DNA of 64,000 nucleotides, taken from contig DVKM01000057.1 in assembly GCA_018716015.1 (NCBI GenBank), forward strand, positions 62,001 to 126,000. The letters are read 5' to 3'. Source of the stretch: Candidatus Enterenecus stercoripullorum. GTDB lineage: Bacteria; Bacillota; Clostridia; Oscillospirales; Oscillospiraceae. Made by a program: the position numbers and the translations under genes. Position 1 is the stretch's first letter; every line of letters begins with the position of its first letter. Below, one piece after another: positions 47,727-57,995 of this stretch. The notes under the pieces were generated by a model. That model ran no database searches, was not told where the DNA came from, and saw nothing but the letters and a program-made list of their open reading frames with translations.

Positions 47727-50144
47727 TCACTGTCTCAAGGTAGGCTGGCCTCTCTGGGCCTGACAGGGCTCAGGATGGATCCCGCCCCCGGCCATGACCG
47801 CCTCAGGAGTTCCGGCCAGCGCACCTGCAAGCACTTCATCCACCTGCTTCACCGGCACGAAATGGAGGGCCGAGCGAACCGTCTGGTCAATCTCAGCCAG
47901 ATCCCGCTGGTTGTCCGCGGGGATGAACACCGTGCTGATGCCGCTGCGCAAAGCCGCCATGGTCTTCTCCCGCAGCCCGCCAATGGCCAGCACCCGGCCC
48001 CGCAAAGTCACCTCACCCGTCATGGCCACATCCCGGCGCACGGGGATGCCCGTCAACGCGGACACCATGGCGGTGGTGATGGCCACGCCGGCAGAGGGTC
48101 CATCCTTGGGTATAGCCCCCTCCGGGAAGTGGACGTGGATGTCCTTGGTCTTGTAGAAGTCGCCGTCCACCCCCAGCTGGGCCGCCTGGCTGCGGATGTA
48201 GGACAAAGCCGCCCGGGCAGATTCCTTCATCACATCGCCCAGATTGCCCGTCAGCTCCACCTTTCCGCTGCCGTCCACCACATTGACCTCCACCTCCAGG
48301 ATCTCGCCGCCCACCGAGGTCCAGGCCAGGCCGTTCACCACGCCCACCAGGGGCTCGCCGCCCACCGGATCTTCATGATAGCGGCGCACACCTAAATATT
48401 CCTCCAGGTCTTTCTCTGTCAGCCTAATTTGCTTTACGCCATCAGATACCACCCGCATTGCGGCCTTGCGGCACAGTGCTGCAAGCTGACGCTCCAGAAT
48501 GCGCACGCCGGACTCCCTGGCATAGCCCGAGATGATCTTCCGCATCGCGCCGTCAGACACCTTCAGCTGGGTCCTGCCCAGCCCGTGCCGCTTTAGCTGC
48601 CGGGGTAGCAGGTACCGCTTGGCGATCTGCACCTTTTCCTCGTCGGTGTAGCTGGACAGCTCAATCACCTCCATCCGGTCCAGCAGCGGCCTGGGGATGG
48701 TGTCGGTGGTATTGGCAGTGGTGATGAACAGCACGTCGGACAGGTCGAAGGGCAGCTCCAGATAATGGTCCCGGAAGGTACTGTTCTGCTCGGTATCCAG
48801 TACCTCCAACAGCGCGGAGGCCGGATCGCCCCGGTAGTCGCTGCCCAGCTTGTCGATCTCATCCAGCAACAGCACCGGGTTGGCGCTTCCCGCCTGGCGG
48901 ATGCCGGCGATGATACGCCCCGGCATGGCCCCCACATAGGTCTTGCGATGGCCACGGATTTCCGCCTCGTCATGGACGCCCCCCAGGGAGATCCGGGCCA
49001 GCTTCCGGTTCATGGCCCGAGCCACGCTCATAGCGATGGAGGTCTTTCCCACCCCGGGCGGGCCCACCAGGCACAGCACCTGGCTTTTCAGCTCAGGAGC
49101 CAGCTGCTTGACCGCCACGAACTCCAAAATCCGCTCCTTGACCTTCTCCAGTCCGAAGTGGTCGGCATTGAGGGCCTTGGACACCGCACTAACACTAACC
49201 CGCTGCTTGGTTTTCACATTCCAGGGCAGCTCCAGGCAGGTATCCAGATACCCCCGGATAACGGCGGCCTCCGAGGAGCCGAAGGGTTGCTTCTCCAAAT
49301 AGGCAATCTCCTTGTTTAGCTTCTCCCGGACCTCGTCGGAAAGATCGGCCTGGGCTACCTTTTTCCGGTACTCCTCCACTTCGTCGTTCTCGTCCCGGCC
49401 GCCCAGTTCCCGCTGGATGACCCGCAGCTGCTCCCGTAGAACATAGTCCCGCTGGTTATCCGCCATCTGCTCGTGGATCTTGGTCTCTAGCTCAGTCTCC
49501 ACCTCCAGGATCTCTACCTCCCGGGTGAGGATCCTGCTGAGCTTCTCCAGCCGCCTGGCCGGGCGCAGCTCCTCCAATATCGCCTGCTTATCCTCGAAGC
49601 GCAGGGGCAGATTCTGTGCCGTATAGTCGGAAATGTAGGCCGGATCGCTGCTGGCCAGCAGTTTCATATAGACCTCCGGCGTCACCCGGTCGGACAGCTC
49701 AGTGTATCGTTCCACCAGGGTATAGATCTGCCGGATCATGGCCTCTGTGCGGGGGGAGTTGGTCTTCGGCGCAGGCCGCCGGGGCAACAGCTCCACCTGG
49801 GCAATCAGTGTGGGATCCGCCGCCGTCAGGTTCAGCAGCCGGCCCCGACTGAGACCCTCCACCATCACCCGCACACCGTTTTCCGGAAGGCGCAGGATCT
49901 GCTTAACCACGGCTACCGTGCCAATCTCATAGAGGTCCGGCTGCCGGGGTTTTTCCGCCGCTGGGTCCCGCTGAGTCACTAGGAAAACCTCCCGGGCTCC
50001 GGCCATCGCCTCCTCCAGTGCCCGGATCGACGCCTCCCGGCCAACGTCAAAATGCAGCAACAGATTGGGGAATACCGTGATCCCCCGCAAGGCGAGGGCA
50101 GGCATGGTGGCCTGCGTCTTTGCGGTCTTGTTTTGCTCGATCAT
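47727..50144 (-). CDS. lon: Endopeptidase La (Lon)
   Basis: MPALALRGITVFPNLLLHFDVGR, CLVGPPGVGKTSIAMSVARAMNRK, IHVHFPEGAIPKDGPSAGVAI catalytic Ser. Confidence 0.98.
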   Translation of the reverse strand: MIEQNKTAKTQATMPALALRGITVFPNLLLHFDVGREASIRALEEAMAGAREVFLVTQRDPAAEKPRQPDLYEIGTVAVVKQILRLPENGVRVMVEGLSRGRLLNLTAADPTLIAQVELLPRRPAPKTNSPRTEAMIRQIYTLVERYTELSDRVTPEVYMKLLASSDPAYISDYTAQNLPLRFEDKQAILEELRPARRLEKLSRILTREVEILEVETELETKIHEQMADNQRDYVLREQLRVIQRELGGRDENDEVEEYRKKVAQADLSDEVREKLNKEIAYLEKQPFGSSEAAVIRGYLDTCLELPWNVKTKQRVSVSAVSKALNADHFGLEKVKERILEFVAVKQLAPELKSQVLCLVGPPGVGKTSIAMSVARAMNRKLARISLGGVHDEAEIRGHRKTYVGAMPGRIIAGIRQAGSANPVLLLDEIDKLGSDYRGDPASALLEVLDTEQNSTFRDHYLELPFDLSDVLFITTANTTDTIPRPLLDRMEVIELSSYTDEEKVQIAKRYLLPRQLKRHGLGRTQLKVSDGAMRKIISGYARESGVRILERQLAALCRKAAMRVVSDGVKQIRLTEKDLEEYLGVRRYHEDPVGGEPLVGVVNGLAWTSVGGEILEVEVNVVDGSGKVELTGNLGDVMKESARAALSYIRSQAAQLGVDGDFYKTKDIHVHFPEGAIPKDGPSAGVAITTAMVSALTGIPVRRDVAMTGEVTLRGRVLAIGGLREKTMAALRSGISTVFIPADNQRDLAEIDQTVRSALHFVPVKQVDEVLAGALAGTPEAVMAGGGIHPEPCQAQRGQPTLRQ

Positions 50145-50179
50145 GGTGATTACCTCCTTGGTCAGCTCCAACAGAACGC

Positions 50180-50206
50180 AAAGGGGCGAGCTAAGCCCGC
50201 CCCTTT
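50180..50206 (-). terminator. Hairpin between clpX and lon
   Basis: AAAGGGGCG / CGCCCCTTT; no obvious U-run. Confidence 0.55.
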
Positions 50207-50219
50207 GGTTATCATAGTT

Positions 50220-51545
50220 TTAGGATACATTTTTGCCTCTGGACGACTTCTTGCCGCCCTGCTCCGCGCGCAGGTCCGCCGCACCCAGGCGGGGGCGTGC
50301 GGGACGATCCTCCTGCCGTTCCAGAATGGGCTCGCCCTGTCCGCGAATGGCCTGGTCTGTCACCGTCACCTTGGAAATAGTGGGATCCGAGGGCACCTGG
50401 TACATCACAGGGGTCATGACTTCTTCCAGCACAGCCCGCAGGCCCCGGGCGCCGATCTTGCGCTCCACCGCCTTGTCCGCGGCGGCAGCCAGCGCCTCCG
50501 GGGTAAATTCCAGCTCTACATTGTCATATTCCAGCAGCTTTTTATACTGCTTGACCAGGGCGTTCTTGGGTTTCGTCAGAATCTGCACCAGCTGATCCCG
50601 GTCCAGCGCTTTCAGCGCGGTGATAACGGGCAGACGGCCCACCAGCTCAGGGATTATGCCGAACTTCAGCAGATCGTGGGGCTGCACCTCCTTGAAAAGA
50701 TCAGCCTGCTCTTTTTCCGCCTTGGTCTGGATATCCGCGCCAAAGCCAATGCTCTTTTGATTCATGCGCCGCTCGATGATCTTCTCCAGCCCGTCAAAGG
50801 CGCCGCCGCAGATGAACAGAATATTTTTGGTATCTACCTGCAAGAATTCCTGATGAGGGTGCTTGCGGCCGCCCTGGGGCGGGACGTTGGCCACGGTGCC
50901 CTCCAGAATCTTCAGCAGCGCCTGCTGGACGCCTTCGCCGGAGACGTCTCGGGTGATGGAGGTGTTCTCGCTCTTGCGGGCAATTTTGTCGATCTCGTCC
51001 ACATAGATGATGCCCCGCTGAGCCAACTCGATGTCGTAGTCGGCGGCCTGGACCAGACGCAGCAGAATGTTCTCCACATCGTCGCCCACATAACCGGCCT
51101 CGGTCAGCGTGGTGGCGTCGGCGATGGCAAAGGGGACCTTCAGGATACGGGCCAGGGTCTGGGCAAACAGCGTTTTGCCGCAGCCTGTGGGGCCAATGAG
51201 CAGGATGTTGCTCTTTTGAAGCTCCACATCGTCCCCGCCGCCAAAATAGATCCGCTTATAGTGGTTGTACACAGCTACGGACAGGGCGATCTTCGCATCC
51301 TCCTGCCCGATGATATACTCATCCAACACTCCACAGATCTCCTGTGGGGTAGGGATTACATCCGGCACATCCAGGTCCAGCGATGCGCTATTCTCATCAA
51401 GTTCTTCCTCATTGAGGATATTCATGCACAGCCGCACACACTCGTTGCAGATATACGCACCGGGACCCGCAATGATGCGCTCCACCTGGTCCTGATGCTT
51501 TCCGCAAAACGAGCAGCGCACCGACCTGTATTCATCTCGAGCCAT
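50220..51545 (-). CDS. clpX: ATP-dependent Clp protease ATP-binding subunit ClpX
   Basis: [27 protein letters not shown] zinc-binding, [48 protein letters not shown]. Confidence 0.98.
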   Translation of the reverse strand: MARDEYRSVRCSFCGKHQDQVERIIAGPGAYICNECVRLCMNILNEEELDENSASLDLDVPDVIPTPQEICGVLDEYIIGQEDAKIALSVAVYNHYKRIYFGGGDDVELQKSNILLIGPTGCGKTLFAQTLARILKVPFAIADATTLTEAGYVGDDVENILLRLVQAADYDIELAQRGIIYVDEIDKIARKSENTSITRDVSGEGVQQALLKILEGTVANVPPQGGRKHPHQEFLQVDTKNILFICGGAFDGLEKIIERRMNQKSIGFGADIQTKAEKEQADLFKEVQPHDLLKFGIIPELVGRLPVITALKALDRDQLVQILTKPKNALVKQYKKLLEYDNVELEFTPEALAAAADKAVERKIGARGLRAVLEEVMTPVMYQVPSDPTISKVTVTDQAIRGQGEPILERQEDRPARPRLGAADLRAEQGGKKSSRGKNVS

Positions 51546-51571
51546 GACTTCACTTCCCTTCAAAAAGTGCC

Positions 51572-51601
51572 GAAGAGCGGAAGATTTCCCTTCCGCTCTT
51601 C
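51572..51601 (-). terminator. Hairpin between clpP and clpX
   Basis: GAAGAGCGGAAG / CTTCCGCTCTTC. Confidence 0.6.
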
Positions 51602-51609
51602 CCACACGC

Positions 51610-52191
51610 TCAGCGGTTTTTGATTACCTTGTCGATCAGACCGTAGTCTAGAGCCTCCTGGGCGCTCATGAAGTTATCCCGCTCGCAGTCGGCTGTGACC
51701 TGTTCCACGCTCTTACCGGTGTTGTCAGCCAGGATCTGGTTCATCCGCCGCTTAATGGTCTCCAACCGGCGCAGATGCAGGGCCATATCGGTGATCTGTC
51801 CCTGGGTGCCCGCAGAGGGCTGGTGAATCATGATCTCGGCATTGGGCAGGGCCAGGCGCTTGCCTTTGGTCCCGGAGGACAGCAGGAACGCCCCCATGGA
51901 AGCGGCCATACCAATGCAGATGGTGGACACATCACATTTGATGTACTGCATGGTGTCATAGATGGCCATGCCGTCTGTGACGGACCCGCCGGGGCTGTTG
52001 ATGTAGAATTGAATATCCTTATCGGGATCCTGGGCCTCCAGATAGAGCAGCTGGGCCACCACCAGGGATGCGGTGGTGGCGTTCACCTCTTCTCCCAAAA
52101 AAATGATACGGTCATTGAGCAGACGGGAAAAAATATCATAGGACCGCTCGCCGCGGCTGGTCTGCTCTACAACATAAGGCACTAAACTCAT
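51610..52191 (-). CDS. clpP: ATP-dependent Clp protease proteolytic subunit ClpP
   Basis: [82 protein letters not shown]. Confidence 0.98.
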   Translation of the reverse strand: MSLVPYVVEQTSRGERSYDIFSRLLNDRIIFLGEEVNATTASLVVAQLLYLEAQDPDKDIQFYINSPGGSVTDGMAIYDTMQYIKCDVSTICIGMAASMGAFLLSSGTKGKRLALPNAEIMIHQPSAGTQGQITDMALHLRRLETIKRRMNQILADNTGKSVEQVTADCERDNFMSAQEALDYGLIDKVIKNR

Positions 52192-52293
52192 AATGAACGC
52201 TCCTTTTCGTGGAAATTTTAGAAATACCAGTCCATTATGCCCATAGAACCGGGGTTCTTATTCCTCCACTCTCCCAAACCGGACGCCACACTT

Positions 52294-53775
52294 TTACTCA
52301 GCGGCCGGCTCCTCACTCTTCTTTGCTTTGCTCTGCTTGGCCGCAGCCGGCTTTTTGGCAGGAGCCTTCTTCGCGGGCTTCTTCTTCTCACCGGACGCAG
52401 CCTCGTCTGCTTCCGTCTTTTTCGTGGATTTCTTGGCGAGCTGCTTCTCCGCTTCGCCATCTTCGGCCGTATCCTCTTCCGCCTTCTTGGCGGACGCCTT
52501 CTTCACAGGCTTTTTCACCGAGTTCTTGACCAGCTCCAGAGCCTTCTGGTTAGCCAGTTCCCGCATCATGTCCTCCACGTCCACGGTCTCGCGAACCTTC
52601 TCCGCGGGCATGCTGTACTCCTTGGCCAGACGGGCCACCTCGGCGTCCACATCGGCGTCGGTGACTTCAATCTTCTCCGCGGCAGCCACCGCCTCCAGCG
52701 CCAGCTCGCTGCGCACAGCGCGCTGTGCGGCGGTCTTTGCCTGAGCCTGCAGGTCCTCCTTGGTGATGCCCATGATACGCAGATAGTCATCCATGGGGAT
52801 TCCGGAACTCTGTAGGCGGGCACCATAGTCGTCCATCATCCGGTCAGCACGGTAGTCCACCATGGCCTCGGGCACGTCGCACTCAAGTTTCTCAATGAGA
52901 GCGTCCACTACGGCGTTCTCGAAGTCCTGGTCGGCCTGGTCCTGACGGCGCTGCCTGAGCTTCTCACCCAGATCCTTCTTGAACTCGTCCAGGGTGTCAA
53001 ACTCAGACACGTCCTTGGCAAACTCGTCATCCAGGGTAGGCTCCTGTTTCTCCTTGACTTCGTTGACCTTCACCTTGAACACCACGGCGGCGCCGGCCAG
53101 CTCGGGGGTATAGTCCTCGGGGAAGGTGATGTCCAGGTCCTTCTCCTCCCCGGCCTTCATGCCGATGAGCTGGTCCTCAAAGCCGGGCACAAAACTGCCG
53201 GAGCCCAGCTCTAGGCTGTAATTCTCCGCCTTGCCTCCCTCAAAGGGCACGCCGTCCTTAAAGCCCTCGAAGTTGATCTCCACGGTATCGCCCTTCTTGG
53301 CCTTGCGCTCCACGCTCACCAGTCGGGAGGCCCGGTCGATATAGGGCTTCAGCTCTGCTTTCACGTCGGCGGCGGTCACCTTCACTTCAGGTTTGGCAAC
53401 ACTCAGCCCCTTATAACCTTTGATCTTGGCCTCCGGCTTTACGGTCACATCGGCCTTCAAAGTATACCCATCCTTCCCTACCTCCAGAATCTCCAACTTG
53501 GGGTAGGCCACGGACTTGATGCCGGCCTCCTTCAAGGCCTGTTCATAGGCGGCAGGATAGGACTCCTCCATGGCGTCCTCATAGAAAATCTCAGCGCCAT
53601 ACATCCGCTCCACCATCTTCCGGGGGGCCTTGCCCTTGCGGAAGCCGGGGATCATGATGTTCTTTTTCTGCCGGTTGTACACCTTATTGATGGCGGCGTC
53701 AAACTCCTCGGCGCTCACCTGGATCACCAGCTCAATGACGCTGTTTTCTTTCTTCTCGTTGCTCTTGATGTTCAT
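52294..53775 (-). CDS. tig: Trigger factor with Lys/Ala/Glu-rich C-terminal extension
   Basis: VIELVIQVSAEEFDAAINKVYNRQKKNIMIPGFRKGKAPRKMVERMYG; PPIase domain KGDTVEINFEGFKDGVPFEGGKAENYSLELGSGSFVPGFEDQLIGMKAGEEKDL. Confidence 0.96.
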   Translation of the reverse strand: MNIKSNEKKENSVIELVIQVSAEEFDAAINKVYNRQKKNIMIPGFRKGKAPRKMVERMYGAEIFYEDAMEESYPAAYEQALKEAGIKSVAYPKLEILEVGKDGYTLKADVTVKPEAKIKGYKGLSVAKPEVKVTAADVKAELKPYIDRASRLVSVERKAKKGDTVEINFEGFKDGVPFEGGKAENYSLELGSGSFVPGFEDQLIGMKAGEEKDLDITFPEDYTPELAGAAVVFKVKVNEVKEKQEPTLDDEFAKDVSEFDTLDEFKKDLGEKLRQRRQDQADQDFENAVVDALIEKLECDVPEAMVDYRADRMMDDYGARLQSSGIPMDDYLRIMGITKEDLQAQAKTAAQRAVRSELALEAVAAAEKIEVTDADVDAEVARLAKEYSMPAEKVRETVDVEDMMRELANQKALELVKNSVKKPVKKASAKKAEEDTAEDGEAEKQLAKKSTKKTEADEAASGEKKKPAKKAPAKKPAAAKQSKAKKSEEPAAE

Positions 53776-53881
53776 GGTTTCCGTTCCTCCAACTTTGGCA
53801 GCCGCAAAGGCGGCAGCCTTCTTTCTGTTAAATCCAATCCATTCTACCAGATGGGATGCAAGATTTCCACTCTTTTTTTCA

Positions 53882-54571
53882 TCAATCCAAAATTTTTTTC
53901 GGTGCAAATCCGAGATAATCCGCAGAGACCAGCCGGTAGTCCACGCCGTCTACCTTGCCCTCGATGGCCAGCCGGTGGCTGGGACCATGCAGATGGCCGT
54001 AGTAGCAGGACTTCACCCTGTAACGGGAGAGCAGGTCCAGGATCTCCTGACAGCGATACCCCTTGTACAGGGGCGGATAGTGCAAAAAGCAGTAGCGCTC
54101 CCGGTCTCCCGCCGCCTTCAGGGAGGTTTCCAGCCGGATCAGCTCCCGCCGGAACACCTTCTCTGTTTGGGCCCCCCCATTCTCCTCATAGAACCAGCCC
54201 CGGGTGCCGCACAGGGCGGTCTCCCCGTAGAAGGCGCAGTTGTTATGAAGGATGTGCAGACGGTTCATGCCATTGTCCCGGAAAAAGCCGTTCATTTTAG
54301 ATGCGGTCGTCCACCAGTAATCATGATTACCCTTGATCAGCCATTTCTCCCCAGGCAGCTCCCGGTCCAGGAAGAGGAAGTCCTCCCGGGCCTCCTCCAG
54401 GCTCATGCCCCAGGACAGATCGCCGCACAATACCACCACATCGTCCTCATTCACCTGGGAGAATCCGTCCCGGAGCTTGTCCACATAGCCTGTCCAGTCT
54501 CCGCCGAACACCTCCATAGACTTGTCCGTCCCCAGGGAGAGGTGGGTGTCGCCGATGGCGTATACAGCCAT
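53882..54571 (-). CDS. Metallophosphoesterase
   Basis: VYAIGDTHLSLG, DDVVVLCGDLSWGM, IKGNHDYWW, YYGHLHG. Confidence 0.94.
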   Translation of the reverse strand: MAVYAIGDTHLSLGTDKSMEVFGGDWTGYVDKLRDGFSQVNEDDVVVLCGDLSWGMSLEEAREDFLFLDRELPGEKWLIKGNHDYWWTTASKMNGFFRDNGMNRLHILHNNCAFYGETALCGTRGWFYEENGGAQTEKVFRRELIRLETSLKAAGDRERYCFLHYPPLYKGYRCQEILDLLSRYRVKSCYYGHLHGPSHRLAIEGKVDGVDYRLVSADYLGFAPKKILD

Positions 54572-54590
54572 CCCATCCCTCCTTCTCATC

Positions 54591-56075
54591 CTAACGCAGG
54601 AATTCCAGAACCTGCTCCAGCATTCCCTCTTTTTCCGTCACGTCTTCAAAGCGGCGCGCCTTGCCCTTCAGGGCCGCCAGCGGGTCGGGCACAGGCACCC
54701 CCGTATACTCGGACAGCTGGTCCAGCACCTGCACGCCCTTTCTGTACTCCTCCACGCCCAGGGCTCTGAGTACGCTGGTGCAGAACTTGAAGGGGCTGGC
54801 CGTGGAAGCCACCACCGCCGGAGTATCGTCCCCGGTGGACTGGCGGTACTCCTCCAGAACATGGAAGGCCACCGCCGTATGGGGGTCGATCAGATAGCCG
54901 AAGTCCTTCCACACCTGGGCGATGGTCACCTTGGTCTGCTCGTCATCACAGCAGCCCGCGGCAAAGAGCTCCTGCACCTTCTTCTGGATGGCGGCGGTCA
55001 CCTGATAGCGGCCGCTGGAGGCCAGTTGGTCCATATACTCCCGCACCAGCTCATCGTTTCGCCCGGACAACTCAAAGATCAACCGCTCCAGATTGCTGGA
55101 TACCAAGATGTCCATGGAAGGCGAGAGCGTATTGTGGAAGGGTCGGTTCTTATCGTAGATGCCGGTCCGAATGAAATCCGTAAGTACGTTGTTCTCATTG
55201 GACGCACAGATCAGGGTCTTGATGGGTACCCCCATCTGCTTGGCGTAGTAACCCGCCAGAATATTCCCGAAGTTTCCGGTGGGCACGCACACATTGATCT
55301 CCTGGCCGTTAGTGATGGTCTCCGCCTTGAGCAGATCGCAGTATACGGAGACATAGTACACGATCTGGGGCAAGACCCGTCCCCAGTTGATGGAGTTGGC
55401 GGAGGATAGGAAATAGCCCCGGTCCGCCAGCGTCTGGGCCAGCTTTTGGTCGGAAAAGAGCTTTTTCACCCCGGCCTGGGCGTCGTCAAAGTTGCCCACC
55501 ACGGCGCACACACCCACGTTGCCGCCGGCCTGGGTCACCATTTGCAGCTCCTGAATATCGGATACCCCGTTCTTCGGATAAAAGACCAGGATCTTCGTCC
55601 TGCCCACATCCTTGAAGCCCTCCAGGGCGGCCTTGCCCGTATCGCCGGAAGTGGCCACCAGGATGCACGCCGTCTTCTCCTCATCGATCTTGGTCAGGGA
55701 GGCAGACAGCAGGTGGGGCAGCATCTGAAGGGCCATATCCTTAAAGGCGCAGGTGGGACCGTGCCACAGCTCCAGGCAGTGCAGGCCCTCCTTGAGCGGG
55801 CGCACCGGCGCCACCGCCGGGTCGTCAAAATTGCCCCCATAGGCCGCAGCGGCAAACTTGGTCAGCTCCCGGGCCGAAAACTCGTCCAAAAACCGGCTCA
55901 GGACGTACACCACCCTCTGCTGATAGGACATACTCTTCATGGTTTCCAGCGCACTGCCCGGAAGCCGGGGCAGCACTTCGGGGGTCATCAGCCCCCCGTC
56001 CGGCGCCAGGCCCCGTACAATGGCCTGAGCGGCGGACATTCTCATCTTTTTATCCCGCGTGCTCACATAATTCAC
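54591..56075 (-). CDS. thrC: Threonine synthase
   Basis: LELWHGPTCAFKDMALQMLPHLL, VATSGDTGKAALEGFKD, VCVPTGNFGNILAGYYAKQMGVPI. Confidence 0.96.
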   Translation of the reverse strand: MNYVSTRDKKMRMSAAQAIVRGLAPDGGLMTPEVLPRLPGSALETMKSMSYQQRVVYVLSRFLDEFSARELTKFAAAAYGGNFDDPAVAPVRPLKEGLHCLELWHGPTCAFKDMALQMLPHLLSASLTKIDEEKTACILVATSGDTGKAALEGFKDVGRTKILVFYPKNGVSDIQELQMVTQAGGNVGVCAVVGNFDDAQAGVKKLFSDQKLAQTLADRGYFLSSANSINWGRVLPQIVYYVSVYCDLLKAETITNGQEINVCVPTGNFGNILAGYYAKQMGVPIKTLICASNENNVLTDFIRTGIYDKNRPFHNTLSPSMDILVSSNLERLIFELSGRNDELVREYMDQLASSGRYQVTAAIQKKVQELFAAGCCDDEQTKVTIAQVWKDFGYLIDPHTAVAFHVLEEYRQSTGDDTPAVVASTASPFKFCTSVLRALGVEEYRKGVQVLDQLSEYTGVPVPDPLAALKGKARRFEDVTEKEGMLEQVLEFLR

Positions 56076-57007
56076 GGCAAACTCACCACTCTCATCAGGT
56101 TGTTGTAAAACAAGCCACGCACGACTGTTTCACTGTATTGACAACACAGCAGATATTCATAAAAGCGATCCAGCGCCTCAATATCCGGCAGATCCGCAAT
56201 GGTGTCGCAGCCATCCCAATCTCCGCCCAGGGCCACGTTTTCCCCGCCGCCCAGCTCCAGGATATGGTCCAGGTGGGCCCGGACGCCGTCCAGGTCCCGG
56301 CCCAGGCCCACGAATTCCCGGTAGAAATTCAAGCCTATGACGCCTTGATTTTTTATTATGGCAGTTATTTGTCCATCCGTCAAGTTTCTTGTGTGATTCC
56401 ACACGGATTTCGCGTTGGAATGGGTGGCCAGCACCGGCTGGCCCGCCAGCTCCATCACATCCCAGAATCCAGCCGGGGACAGGTGGGACACGTCAGCCAG
56501 GATCTTCAGTTCCTCCATGCGCCGGACAAACCGTCTACCCTGCTCACTCAGCCCCTGCTCCGGGTGGTCGCTGTGAGAGCCGGACAGGGCGTTGGCATAG
56601 TTCCAGGTGAGGGTGATCACCCGAACCCCGTCCCACGCGGCCTGATCCAGCCGTCCCGGATCGCACCCCAGCAGCTCAGCCCCCTCCACAGACAAAAGGG
56701 CAGCGGCCTTGCCGCAGTCCCAGGCCCGGCGGATGTCCTCGCCGGTCCGGCACAGGCAGATCCTGCCCCGGTTTCGCTCCATCTGATGTTGAAAACAACG
56801 GAGCAAGGCACAGTATGCCTCCTCCACCGTGTTTCCGCCGGTATATCCCGGGGCACTCCACAAAGCGAAAATCTGGGCATAACGCCCGAAAGCTCTTTCC
56901 GTCCGCTCCAGATCCACCGCACCAGTGTTTCGCTCCAGGTCCTCATACTCCCGCCAGCAGCGGGAGATGGTATCGCAGTGGGCGTCAAATACCCATGGCC
57001 GTTCCAT
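56072..57007 (-). CDS. Membrane dipeptidase (peptidase family M19)
   Basis: VFDAHCDTISR, LLSVEGAELLG, ILADVSHLSPAGFWDVMELAGQPVLATHSNAKSVWNHTRNLTD, LGGDWDGCD. Confidence 0.93.
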   Translation of the reverse strand: MERPWVFDAHCDTISRCWREYEDLERNTGAVDLERTERAFGRYAQIFALWSAPGYTGGNTVEEAYCALLRCFQHQMERNRGRICLCRTGEDIRRAWDCGKAAALLSVEGAELLGCDPGRLDQAAWDGVRVITLTWNYANALSGSHSDHPEQGLSEQGRRFVRRMEELKILADVSHLSPAGFWDVMELAGQPVLATHSNAKSVWNHTRNLTDGQITAIIKNQGVIGLNFYREFVGLGRDLDGVRAHLDHILELGGGENVALGGDWDGCDTIADLPDIEALDRFYEYLLCCQYSETVVRGLFYNNLMRVVSLP

Positions 57008-57018
57008 TCCCATCCCTC

Positions 57019-57390
57019 CTAAAAGGCGTTCTCAACATACTCTATGCGGGGGTACGGGGTCTGCATGCCCTGGGGCGCGAATACCTGGGCCACGTCAAAT
57101 CTGGGTTGAAGGCGGCTGGGGTGCTCCATGAGATACAGCTGGGCGGCGGCCCGCAGCTTTTGCTGCTTACTCCTCGTCACCGCCTCCATGGGGAGTCCAA
57201 ATTGGCCGTTCTTACGCAGCTTGACTTCCACAAAGGCGATAAACCGGCGGTTTTCCGCGATTAAATCTACCTCACCCAGCCGGCAGCGGTAATTGACCGC
57301 CACGATCCGCCAGCCCTTGGCCCGCAGATCCTCCGCCACCAGCCGCTCCCCCCACCGGCCCAGCAGCCGGGCCTGCTCTCCCCCGCTCAC
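57019..57390 (-). CDS. YraN family protein (UPF0102)
   Basis: LGRWGERLVAEDLRAKGWRIVAVNYRCRLGEVDLIAENRRFIAFVEVKLRK. Confidence 0.93.
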   Translation of the reverse strand: MSGGEQARLLGRWGERLVAEDLRAKGWRIVAVNYRCRLGEVDLIAENRRFIAFVEVKLRKNGQFGLPMEAVTRSKQQKLRAAAQLYLMEHPSRLQPRFDVAQVFAPQGMQTPYPRIEYVENAF

Positions 57391-57995
57391 AGCTTCCTAA
57401 GGAAGCTGCGGCGGTGGATGGGGCATGGCCCGTACTGGCGCAGCAGCTCGTAGTGGCGGCGGGTGGGATAACCCTTGTGACGCTCAAACTCATATTGGGG
57501 GTATCGCTTTGCCATCTCCTCCATATACCGGTCCCGGCTCACCTTGGCCAGGATGGAGGCCGCGGCGATACTGGCCGAGCGCTGGTCCCCCTTAACGATG
57601 GTCTCATGGGCCAAGGTGATGGCGCAGCGGCTTCCGTGGTCCCGGTTGCCGTCGATGAGGGCGAAATCCGCCGCTGGCTCCAGCGCCTCTATGGCCCGGT
57701 TTATGGCCAGCATCCGGCAGTTGAGGATGTCCAGCGCGTCAATCTCCTCCATCTCCGCCCAGGCCACCGCCCAGGCAACAGCTTGCGCTCGGATCTGATC
57801 GAAGAGCAGGTCCCTGCGGCGGGGAGTTACCTGTTTGGAGTCGTTGAGGTAGGGCAGCTCCAACCCCATGGGCAGGATGACCGCCGCGGCGTACACCCGG
57901 CCGGCCAGGGGGCCTGCCCCCGCCTCGTCACAGCCGCACACCCGGCCATAGCCCCGTGCGGCCGCCCGCTGTTCAAACTCCCACATGGCGCTCAT
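57387..57995 (-). CDS. rnhB: Ribonuclease HII
   Basis: VCGCDEAGAGPLAGRVYAAAVILP, LNDSKQVTPRRRDLLF, KGDQRSASIAAASILAKVSRDRYM. Confidence 0.96.
   Translation of the reverse strand: MSAMWEFEQRAAARGYGRVCGCDEAGAGPLAGRVYAAAVILPMGLELPYLNDSKQVTPRRRDLLFDQIRAQAVAWAVAWAEMEEIDALDILNCRMLAINRAIEALEPAADFALIDGNRDHGSRCAITLAHETIVKGDQRSASIAAASILAKVSRDRYMEEMAKRYPQYEFERHKGYPTRRHYELLRQYGPCPIHRRSFLRKL

Noticed and set aside
50052-51623. 523-aa plus-strand ORF over clpX
   Set aside because: Antisense to clpX; Gln/His/Leu-rich shadow frame.
53630-54769. 379-aa plus-strand ORF
   Set aside because: Antisense to the metallophosphoesterase and ends of tig/thrC; no domain signal.
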